DNA from: Bacillus sp. JCM 19058
GTDB lineage: Bacteria > Bacillota > Bacilli > Bacillales_H > Bacillaceae_D
Length of the DNA: 5,860 nucleotides
Direction: 5' to 3'
NCBI GenBank assembly: GCA_001310555.1
Contig: BAXO01000149.1
Coordinates: 1 to 5,860, forward strand
Shown: positions 1-5,849 of the stretch, piece after piece
Layout: the number at the start of each line of letters is the position of its first letter
How positions within the stretch are numbered: the first letter of the stretch is position 1
Notes under the pieces: generated by a model
The model's input: only the letters and a program-made list of their open reading frames with translations
Databases searched by the model: none
What the model was told of the DNA's origin: nothing
Translations under genes and position numbers: made by a program

Positions 1-51
1 GAAACTGCCTATGACTAAAATTCCCACTTCATCGACGTCCTTTGTTGTCAT
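1..51 (-). CDS. Possible 5' end of a LacI-family regulator, cut by the window edge
   Basis: A minus-strand frame begins at an ATG (49-51) and stays open to the window edge. It reads MTTKDVDEVGILVIGSF. LacI-family regulators typically open with a helix-turn-helix of the form MTTIKDVAxxAGVSxxTVS. The similarity (MTT, KDV, then E-G and V-G spacing) is visible but imperfect, as if one or two codons were lost or shifted, which would fit the other indels in this window. A GTG at 73-75 in the same frame is an alternative start. Neither has a convincing ribosome binding site. A LacI/cre-type operator lies only 10 bases upstream of the ATG, which would suit autoregulation. With just 17 codons visible this is a suggestion, and the frame may simply be chance. 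Confidence 0.3.
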   Translation of the reverse strand, partial: MTTKDVDEVGILVIGSF

Positions 52-60
52 TTTTATATC

Positions 61-77
61 TGTAATCGTTCTCACAT
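61..77 (+). promoter_or_regulatory. cre / LacI-family operator-like repeat, copy 1
   Basis: This is the first of three exact copies of TGTAATCGTTCTCACAT. Its first 14 bases fit the Bacillus catabolite-responsive element consensus TGWAANCGNTNWCA at every fixed position, with the central CG typical of LacI/CcpA-family operators. It lies 10 bases upstream of a possible minus-strand start at 51, in a position to block or modulate transcription of that gene. Whether CcpA or a dedicated LacI-type repressor binds cannot be decided from sequence. Confidence 0.55.
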
Positions 78-246
78 TAAAAAAAAGCAAGAAAGATGAT
101 TCATCCGCTCAGCCTCACAGTAGATGCATTGCCAGCTCCTTTTACTTTAGAAAATCCTGAAATGACAGTCCTGTTCTCCAGCTTGCCTTACAAAGCCTTT
201 CAATAGTCGGGCCTGTTTTCCACCTTGAATGAAGAGAACCTACAAT

Positions 247-274
247 GAAGCCCCCTCGGATTAGGGGAACCTTC
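247..274. repeat. GC-rich hairpin in non-coding DNA
   Basis: CCCCT (252-256) pairs with AGGGG (263-267) around a six-base loop. The flanking GAAG (247-250) and CTTC (271-274) extend the stem across a small asymmetric internal loop. No T-tract follows on either strand, so it is not a standard terminator. It lies in the roughly 250-base stretch between operator copies 1 and 2, where I see no supportable gene. It could be part of the leader of a minus-strand transcript, but I do not recognise an RNA family. Confidence 0.35.
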
Positions 275-328
275 ACTGCTTCCGCATTGCCTCACATTTG
301 CTTTACGTAGAACTACAGCAAATTTTTC

Positions 329-345
329 TGTAATCGTTCTCACAT
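329..345 (+). promoter_or_regulatory. cre / LacI-family operator-like repeat, copy 2
   Basis: Exact copy of the 17-base operator-like repeat. Its match with copy 1 extends to 19 bases (CTGTAATCGTTCTCACATT). It lies exactly 60 bases from copy 3, start to start. That is close to an integral number of DNA helical turns, so both copies would face roughly the same side of the helix. This arrangement is common for cooperative repressor binding, but cooperation is inferred only. Confidence 0.55.
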
Positions 346-388
346 TTATAATGCGAGCTTCTCCTTTTTTATCTAAAGGAGTTTGGTA

Positions 389-405
389 TGTAATCGTTCT
401 CACAT
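389..405 (+). promoter_or_regulatory. cre / LacI-family operator-like repeat, copy 3
   Basis: Third exact copy of the 17-base repeat, again with a perfect 14-base cre consensus. Its flanks differ from those of copies 1 and 2, so the conserved unit is about 17 bases, the size of an operator. It lies about 27 bases downstream of a possible minus-strand -10 element (432-437), a position suited to repression. A shorter related string, TAATCGTTC, recurs at 491-499 and could be a decayed fourth copy. Confidence 0.55.
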
Positions 406-420
406 CAATTACATGTTTTT

Positions 421-470
421 CACTTTATTAAATATTATTACAAAGTGTAATATAAAACAACACTTTTTTT
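421..470 (+). terminator. AT-rich hairpin with T-tract and an alternative pairing
   Basis: On the plus strand AAAGTGT (442-448) pairs with ACACTTT (460-466) and runs into a seven-T tract (464-470), the layout of a weak intrinsic terminator. The same AAAGTG can instead pair with CACTTT at 421-426, which would release the T-tract. The two folds are mutually exclusive, as in attenuators. The stems are short and AT-rich, and no upstream plus-strand gene is visible, so function is uncertain. Confidence 0.3.
432..460 (-). promoter_or_regulatory. Weak candidate minus-strand promoter
   Basis: Read on the minus strand, TTGTTT (460-455) is followed after exactly 17 bases by TAATAT (437-432). The spacing is ideal for a housekeeping sigma-A promoter, but the -35 keeps only the TTG core and the -10 matches four of six positions. 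It would fire leftwards through operator copies 3, 2 and 1 towards the possible regulator gene at the left edge. In such AT-rich DNA a match of this quality can easily arise by chance. Confidence 0.2.
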
Positions 471-757
471 GAAAATTTTTTTAAATCTATTAATCGTTCC
501 GCTCAGAATCTATTACGACTTGTCCGTTGAGCCTACTTTTCTAGAAAACTAGCAGACTAATTTATTCTATACCACACTCGGAAAAAGCCCTTTCTTATAA
601 GGAAATGACAAGGCTGCAATCAAGTTGTTTCAGTTAATTTTTAAGATGTTCCGATTGGTGTTTGCTAAGCGCGAACGAAAAGAAGGAAATGCGGTTTTTT
701 CATAGAAATATTCAAGTTGGAGATTGCTCTTCAAATTTTAGTAACAGGGGTGAGGGT

Positions 758-1673
758 GTGAGCAAAACACTAATAAGACAGATTCCTTTAATAAGTAATT
801 GTAAAGAAGTTATTGAAATTAAAAAGGGATATTCCTCAGATGAAAAATATCTACTACATATGCAAGATGAGTGCAATAAGTTATTAATTCGGATGTTTAA
901 TTTAGAGGAGTTGGAATTAAAGAAGGCAGAATACTCTATTTTGGAAAGGATGCAGGATTTTAACATTACTTGTTCACAACCGATTGCAATTGGTGAGATA
1001 GGAAATCGGGGTATATGATCACATCATACATAGAGGGGAAGGATGCTAAAGATGAAATCCCAAAATACTCAGACCAAGAACAATTTAATATTGGTATTGA
1101 GGCGGGAAAAGAATTAAGGAAAATGCATCAGCTTGCTGCTCCAAACCATGTCTCTTCGTGGTATTCAAGGAAAGTTGAAAAGCATAAGAAATATTTGGAC
1201 GCTTACTTAGTATGTGGGGTAAAGGTTAAAAATGACGATAAAATAATGAATTTTATTGATGAGAATATCCAGCTCATGAAACAACGCCCGAACTTATTTC
1301 AACATGATGATTTTCACCTTGGAAACATCATTGTAAATAGTAAAAAAAATTCGCTGGAGTTATCGACTTTAATAGTTATGATTGGGGAGACCCTATTCAT
1401 GAATTTCTAAAAATAGGAATTTTTAGCCGAGAAGTAAGTATTCCCTTTTCAATTGGTCAAATCAGAGGTTATTTTAACAATAAAGAACCTGATCAAGATT
1501 TTTGGAGGTTGTATTCACTTTATCTGGCAATGTGCGTTTTCTCTACTGTAATATGGACTTTAAAAACTATTCCCAACGACATGAATGAGATGCTAGATAA
1601 AGTTTACATGTATTTAGAAGATCATGATTACTTTAGCAGATTAAAACCTAAGTGGTATGTTTGTGAAAAATAG
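758..1673 (+). pseudogene. Aminoglycoside phosphotransferase-family kinase, frameshifted twice
   Basis: The product belongs to the APH/choline-kinase-like fold, which transfers ATP phosphate to a small-molecule hydroxyl in the cytoplasm. The substrate is unknown and antibiotic resistance should not be assumed. The chosen start is GTG 758, preceded at suitable spacing by AGGGG (746-750); a longer frame from TTG 662 lacks family-like sequence. Three pieces join into about 305 residues, a normal length. They show an N-lobe with a lysine-containing strand (CNKLLIRMF), SYIEGKDA at about residue 90, the catalytic loop HDDFHLGN (about 183-190, matching HxDxxxxN) and the metal-binding GVIDF (about 201-205). 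The C-terminus is YFSRLKPKWYVCEK. The frame breaks at the G4 run 1008-1011, which needs one more G, and at the A8 run 1342-1349, which needs nine A or six. Both breaks are in homopolymers and all catalytic residues survive, so this is either a sequencing error or a very recent lesion. It appears to be monocistronic. Confidence 0.85.
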
Positions 1674-1865
1674 TTCTTAAAGTAACGGGTGTAATGAAAA
1701 AAAGCACTTTACATACTATTTTCCGATTATCCACTATTCTTAATACGCCATTCGATAAGAAGTCATTTAAAGTTGTTAAATTTTCTATAATGCCTTAGCA
1801 ATACAGCCTATAAGATATACACTTTATCCAAAAATCGCGCCCGATTGTGGAATATTATTTCCCAT
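1674..1865. other. Non-coding spacer downstream of the kinase gene
   Basis: I see no gene here. The only structure is a small hairpin, AATCG (1833-1837) pairing with CGATT (1842-1846) around a four-base loop. It reads into a short T-run on the minus strand. No clear terminator follows the kinase gene on the plus strand. Confidence 0.4.
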
Positions 1866-1901
1866 AAAAAGACCCCTTGGAGTTATCGCATCCAAAGGGG
1901 T
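1866..1901 (-). terminator. Rho-independent terminator of the minus-strand fragment
   Basis: On the minus strand ACCCCTTTGG (1901-1892) pairs with CCAAGGGGT (1880-1872), with one bulged base and an eleven-base loop. It is followed by C and five T (1870-1866). The hairpin begins 22 bases after the stop codon of the unrecognised fragment at 1923-2105, which supports that fragment being the 3' end of a genuine gene. Confidence 0.6.
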
Positions 1902-1922
1902 AAAACGGTGCAGCTTTTTATT

Positions 1923-2105
1923 TCAAGCTACTACCACTGGCTTTGTGTTAAACGGCTGCTTTCTGTTCCGAAAATGCAGCATATCCCGCATCATTTTCTC
2001 AACATCAAATCCCTCCCCCATCGTGGCCATTGCGTGCAATACCGACATTGAGCAAATTTTCCACGGGTGGAAGAACTTTGAGTTGTCTTCCAACGCCCCC
2101 GTTTG
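1923..2105 (-). pseudogene. C-terminal fragment of an unrecognised protein
   Basis: A minus-strand frame of 60 sense codons follows an in-frame TAG (2108-2106) and ends at TGA (1925-1923). It contains HPWKICSMSVLHAMATMGEG, then DVEKMMRDMLHFRNRK, and ends in KPVVVA. The amphipathic, Met-rich helical composition and the intrinsic terminator 22 bases downstream suggest a real gene 3' end rather than a chance frame. Possible internal starts are ATG 2048 (41 residues) and TTG 2093 (56 residues), and neither has a convincing ribosome binding site. I do not recognise the family. The 5' part is missing, and the break falls at a 14-base palindrome shared with a divergent acetyltransferase remnant. It could also be an intact small protein, but the lack of a start signal argues against this. 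Confidence 0.5.
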
Positions 2106-2114
2106 CTAGCAAAC
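2101..2114. repeat. Perfect 14-bp palindrome at a gene-fragment junction
   Basis: GTTTGCTAGCAAAC equals its own reverse complement. It sits exactly where the truncated 5' side of the minus-strand fragment (1923-2105) meets the truncated 5' side of the plus-strand acetyltransferase remnant (2110-2364). It supplies in-frame TAG stops to both. It may mark a deletion or rearrangement joint, or be an old protein-binding site. Confidence 0.6.
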
Positions 2115-2364
2115 TTTTCGAGATACAAAATTAGAAATTGACAATCTGTCACAGCCGGCGGATAGACCCTGTTTATTTGAGCATATTTCGAAAAGATTGT
2201 TGATTACGAGGAAAAATTAAAACGAGATAAGCACAGCATGTGGATATTGGCGTACGACACAAAAGCTTAAAGCTATAGATTTTTGGAAATCCATGGGCTT
2301 TAAGCTTTATAGTATCGATTGGAGAGGAAAAGGCGCTGATGGATTTGAGAAACAATTTTTGTAA
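2110..2364 (+). pseudogene. GNAT-family N-acetyltransferase, C-terminal remnant with frameshifts
   Basis: Joining three frames gives a C-terminal half typical of GCN5-related acetyltransferases, which move acetyl groups from acetyl-CoA to amines. In order, it shows LEIDNLSQPADRPCLFEHIS (the motif A region), IVDYEEKLKRDKHSMWILAY, then KAIDFWKSMGFKLYSIDWRG ending in EKQFL. The segment WILAYDT..KAIDFWKSMGF matches the usual GNAT pattern of a strand, an N/K-A-I-x-F-Y-like helix and GF. The acetyl-CoA loop RxxGxG/A expected between PADR and LFEHI is missing, suggesting a small internal deletion. The frame breaks at A4 2191-2194 (one A too few) and A4 2261-2264 (one too many). No start codon or N-terminal half is present, so this is non-functional whatever the sequence quality. 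Confidence 0.55.
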
Positions 2365-2584
2365 ATATGAAAGAAAAATTCGTGGCTATTAACCTTCGAC
2401 ACGTACTTGGTTTGCTAAAGGTAAGCGGCTTTCACAATAATTAATAGGCTGTTACTTAGGGGATCAAGTGATGTTCAATTCAAATCTCCTTAATTTGCTG
2501 ATGATACCCCAGAAAAAAAATAAATATGATGACACCACCCGCTTTACAGCATTAGAATCGTATTCTTCTAAATAACACGAAAGA
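2365..2584. other. Gap between the GNAT remnant and the transporter operon
   Basis: No supportable gene is present. Read on the minus strand, an AAGGAG (2492-2487) downstream of the last permease is followed about seven bases later by a TTG and a three-codon frame that stops. It could be the decayed start of a further operon gene. A weak hairpin, TTAGAA (2552-2557) with TTCTAA (2566-2571), and an A8 run (2513-2520) lie just past the operon, but they do not combine into a convincing terminator. Confidence 0.35.
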
Positions 2585-3404
2585 TTATTTAATTCCCGAA
2601 ATCTTTATTCCTTCAATCAAGTGACGTTGGAATATTAAAAACAGGATAATGACGGGAATAGCGGCAATCGTTGACCCTGCCATGATCATAGCCCATTGAT
2701 TATTTTGCTCTGAGCGGAAATAAGCTAAGAGCTGCATAATTAAATACAGTCGTTCATCAGATATCGTCATAATCGGCCAGATTAAAGAGTTCCAATACCC
2801 TAAAAAGGCACCGATTCCAACGAGGACGAATACGGGAACAGACAATGGCAAAAAGATGTACCAATATATTTTGAATCGTGAAGCTCCGTCAATTAAAGCC
2901 GCTTCCTCCAATTCGACCGGAATGTTTAAATAAAATTGACGGATTAAAAAGACGTTTATAGCCGACGCAATTCCCGGAATGACTAAAACCGCAAGCGTAT
3001 TTAGCATTTGTAATTTAGCTACAACGATATACGATGGGATCAAAATTGCCATCGATGGAATGAACAACGTCATAATGACATAAATCCACCAGAAATTTTT
3101 CAGTGGAAAATCGAGCCTGGCGAACACATAAGCTGCCATCGAGTTGACAAACAGAATCAGAATTGTAAAAAGCACTGCCCCCATTAATGTCCACCCGATG
3201 GAGCGCATAAATTCAACTGATTGGAATAAGGATAAATAGTTTGAGAAGTCCCACTCTGACGGAAAAAAATTTAAACGGATAGGCAAGCACTTCCGTTTCC
3301 GGTTTAAACCCAGCGAGAGCCATCCAGAAGAGCGGAAAAATAGACAATAAAGCTACGATGACGCCAAATACTTTCAAAGAAATCATTTTAATATTATTTT
3401 GCAT
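2585..3404 (-). pseudogene. Carbohydrate ABC transporter permease, MalG type, one frameshift
   Basis: This is an inner-membrane subunit of a CUT1-family sugar importer, forming the channel together with the MalF-type permease encoded upstream. The start is ATG 3404, preceded by a strong GGAGG seven bases upstream. The corrected product is 272 residues, normal for the family. The first transmembrane segment (about 11-31) is followed by the periplasmic region GFKPETEVLAYPF, then further membrane segments. The EAA loop, EEAALIDGASRFKIYWYIFL at about 166-185, contacts the ATPase. The C-terminus RHLIEGIKISGIK is typical of MalG relatives. The frame breaks at the run of seven T on the coding strand (A7 at 3263-3269): six T would give PFKFFPSEWDF without interruption. 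It starts 19 bases after the MalF-type stop, so the two are transcribed together. The substrate is not inferable. Confidence 0.88.
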
Positions 3405-3423
3405 AAGCTCACCTCCAGTTCGG

Positions 3424-4318
3424 TTAAGCATCCAACCCTTTTTTCGAATTGAACAATTTGAAAATAATCGCAGATATCCCGCCTAGCATAAGAAATAATA
3501 GTAGTGCGGCTGAAATTGTATAGCCCATATAAGGATCGCTTGTAAAATGGTTATAAATAAACAGATTGGGAGTCATTGTTTCGTTTAATGGACCTCCACC
3601 GGTCATCATATATGGTAAATCGAACTGTTGAATGGCCCCAGTCACACCAACAACTAAAATGTATAAAAATATATTTCTTAATAGCGGAATGGTAATATAA
3701 ATCATTTTATGAAACGCATTAGCCCCATCAATAACAGCAGCTTCGTAATACGATCTAGGGATATCATTAAGACCGGCAAGCATGATCAGCGTTGTAAATC
3801 CAAATCCGAGCCAAATGGCCGGTAATGAAATGCTTCCTAGTGCATAGTTAATATCTGCGAGCCACGCAACTGGCTCGAATCCAAAAAAATTCAACTAAAT
3901 AGTTAGCGAGGCCGCCGTGATAATCATAAATAAAAATGAAAATAATAGAGGCAACCACCCCAGAAATGACGTGCGGAATGTAAATGGATGTTTTCACAAA
4001 GCCGGATAATTTCCCTCCGATGCTTCTAATTAAATTAGCAAACAAAAAGGCAGCGACGAATTGAGCGGGAATGACAAGCAATGCAAATTTCAATCCTGTC
4101 CAAAGTGACTTGTAAAATAGCGAATCAGTAATAACCGCCTTATAATTGCTTAAACCGATAAAAATAGAATCCTGATAGAAATTCCATTGAAAAAAGCTGA
4201 CAAATGCCGCATAAAATAGCGGGTAGACAACAAACACTGACAAGAGCCCAAGAAGGGGCAGCAACATTATGTAGGCTATCTTAACATCTGACCGCTTTTG
4301 GTTAAGTCCATTTTTCAT
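3424..4318 (-). pseudogene. Carbohydrate ABC transporter permease, MalF type, one frameshift
   Basis: This is the partner membrane subunit of the CUT1-type importer. I chose ATG 4318 (MKNGLNQKRSDVKIAYIMLL), preceded by an AGG/GGTGAT ribosome binding site; the frame extends upstream, but only through the intergenic hairpin. The corrected length is 297 residues. The first membrane helix covers about 14-35, followed by the family-typical YPLFYAAFVSFFQWN and GLSNYKAV. The EAA motif EAAVIDGANAFHKMIYITIP spans about 192-211. The downstream TGGGPLNETMTPNLFIYNHF is characteristic of MalF/UgpA-like permeases. The frame breaks at the seven-T coding-strand run (A7 at 3883-3889): six T gives YLVEFFGFEPVAW. 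All functional motifs are otherwise intact. It lies 117 bases downstream of the binding-protein gene, with a hairpin in between. Confidence 0.88.
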
Positions 4319-4332
4319 ACGTATCACCATCC

Positions 4333-4378
4333 TAATAAAATTGGGAGTCTGGAAACAATCGTCCCCAGCCATCCCAAT
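4333..4378 (-). terminator. Hairpin with T-tract between binding protein and permeases
   Basis: On the minus strand ATTGGGA (4378-4372) pairs with TCCCAAT (4346-4340). Inside it CTGGGGA (4368-4362) pairs with TTTCCAG (4355-4349), with two G-T wobbles. A TTTTATTA stretch follows (4340-4333). This looks like a partial terminator or RNA-stabilising stem. Such elements between a solute-binding protein gene and its permease genes are a known way to make much more binding protein than permease. The permease ribosome binding site begins right after it. Confidence 0.6.
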
Positions 4379-4435
4379 ATAGTGAAGCTTCAAGCTATGA
4401 GTCCATTTTTTCACCGATCCCCTAACTTTTCCTGA

Positions 4436-5792
4436 TTATTGCAGCTCAGGATTGGTCCCAGCATAATCGTTGTTTCGAATATAGTTATTGATTTCTTTTT
4501 CCGCCTGTTCAAGCGATGATTCGACATCGACGTTTTTTAAGAACACACGCTCCATGGCATTCGCATAGGCCAAGCTGATTTCCCAAGCGTAAATAGGCTC
4601 CGCAATGGCATACGGAATAACTTGCTCGGCGACCATATTTCGCCACGGATCATCTTTTGCCTCTGGATCCTCGCTAAGTGCTTCGTCTACGGATTGACGT
4701 GTTGCAAATTTAGAAAACTGAGTAGCATTTTTGAAAAAAATCGATCATAATCTCCGGATCTCCGGCTAACAGCCACTCGATAAATTGGGCGGCTTCCGCT
4801 GGATGATCAGAATTCCCATCAACTGTTAATGTCCAGCCCCCCAATGAAGCCGTCGTTCGATCTTGGTTACCATCCGGTGTTGGTAATGGTGCAACTCCAA
4901 TTTCCTCTAGCAGTTCGGGATAATCGGTTCTTAAGCCATTAATTGCCCACGAGCCGTTGATTGCCATCGCCGTTCGTCCTTCGGCAAGTGGTTGGATTTC
5001 AGTATAGCCGGCAGGAGCTTGCTTCGGAAAAATACCTTCTTCGTATAATTCATTCCAGAAAGTGAGCAGCTGATTATATTCATCGTTGTTAATCGTCGCT
5101 TCAGACCAATCGTCACTTATTGGCAAATGACCCATCATTCCTTGTAATCCCCAATGAGTCCACGCAATTTCCTCCGTATTGCCAGCTGCCGTCAATCCGG
5201 ATCTTCTACCGTCGGTTAATTTTTTCCCATATTCAATCAACTCATCCAAGTGACAGGTGGTTGCTCTGGGTCCAGGCCCGCATCTTCAAAGAAATCTTTT
5301 CGATAAAATAGTAATGAAGAAGGCTCCACCAGCATCGGATAGGCATAGTGCTCACCGCCGACAGATACAAATTCATTCACATTATCGTGCAAATCCTCCC
5401 AAACCGACGGATCCATATATTCATCCAACGCTTGAATTATTCCTTGATCCGCTGAAAAAAACAATTTTGTTATAATTCATCGTCGTAATATCTGGACCAG
5501 TCCCTGCGGCCTGAGCAGCGGTAACTTTTTGCTCCCATGCATCTCCAGGTACAAATTCAACCTTCACTTCAACCTCATCCTGTGAATCGTTATATTCCTC
5601 TATCCACTTTTCAAACCATTCGGCTTCAGCATCTCCCCATTGCGGTGTCCAAAAATCAAGCGTTACTTTCCCTGAATCACTGCCCCCTGTTTCAGTTGTT
5701 CCTCCGGGACCAGTCCCTTGGCATCCGATAAGAAATAAAGAAATGATGCATAATGATACGGTTAATATAATGAAGTGCTTGAATCGCCTCAT
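4436..5792 (-). pseudogene. Lipoprotein sugar-binding protein of an ABC importer, three frameshifts
   Basis: This is an extracytoplasmic family 1 solute-binding protein that delivers a carbohydrate to the permeases encoded downstream. The start is ATG 5792, seven bases after GGGGGAG; TTG 5795 is too close. A basic N-terminus and hydrophobic core end in the lipobox LIGC with the lipidated Cys at 24, followed by a Gly/Thr/Ser linker. The mature protein begins VTLDFWTPQWGDAEAEWFEK and has the family pattern GTGPDITTMNYNK, then the lobe signature YAYPMLVEPSSLLFYRKDFF. Later come PPVTWDELIEYGKKL, GRTAMAINGSWAI and a C-terminal helix set. Corrected length is about 451 residues, normal for the family, and the composition is strongly acidic. 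The frame breaks at A7 5455-5461 and A7 4734-4740 (one base too many each) and at CC 5246-5247 (coding strand needs GGG in TWDEL). The ligand is unknown. Confidence 0.88.
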
Positions 5793-5825
5793 CAAACGTC
5801 TCCCCCTTTTTATTTCAATTTATTT

Positions 5826-5849
5826 AAAAAACTCCATAAGAAGTTTTTT
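5826..5849 (-). terminator. Hairpin upstream of the transporter operon
   Basis: Read on the minus strand, AAAAAACTTC pairs with GGAGTTTTTT around a TTAT loop (5849-5826), ten pairs including one T-G. It ends 33 bases before the binding-protein start. The symmetrical A6/T6 flanks would let it act as an intrinsic terminator in either direction. It is most simply the terminator of a neighbouring gene beyond the window, or a leader attenuator of this operon. I see no promoter between it and the start codon. Confidence 0.5.

Noticed and set aside
200..403. Minus-strand open frame of 67 codons in the left intergenic region
   Set aside because: Its start and an internal VRTIT segment are just translations of two operator repeats. 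It has no ribosome binding site and no protein-like composition, and it spans a GC hairpin.
61..405. Could the three 17-bp repeats be a CRISPR array?
   Set aside because: The repeats are too short and the intervals (251 and 43 bases between copies) too irregular. No cas gene is visible.
541..552. CTAGAAAACTAG mini-palindrome
   Set aside because: A four-base arm in AT-rich DNA is too short to interpret, and no associated feature was found.
662..757. N-terminal extension of the kinase from TTG 662
   Set aside because: The extra 32 residues do not resemble the family. GTG 758 with AGGGG upstream gives a normal length.
1845..2051. Plus-strand open frame of 68 codons
   Set aside because: It runs through a terminator hairpin and is antisense to the more protein-like minus-strand fragment. 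No ribosome binding site is present.
2367..2441. Short plus-strand ATG frame of 24 codons after the GNAT remnant
   Set aside because: It has no ribosome binding site, no recognisable sequence, and a length expected by chance.
2383..2452. Imperfect 9-bp inverted repeat GGCTATTAA / TTAATAGGC as insertion-sequence ends
   Set aside because: One mismatch in nine, only about 70 bases apart, with no transposase and no target duplication. It is likely chance.
3263..3269. Programmed ribosomal frameshifting at T7 tracts
   Set aside because: Restoring the frame needs skipping one base, not the usual -1 slip, and no stimulatory structure stands out. Four independent programmed sites in structural transporter genes would be unprecedented.
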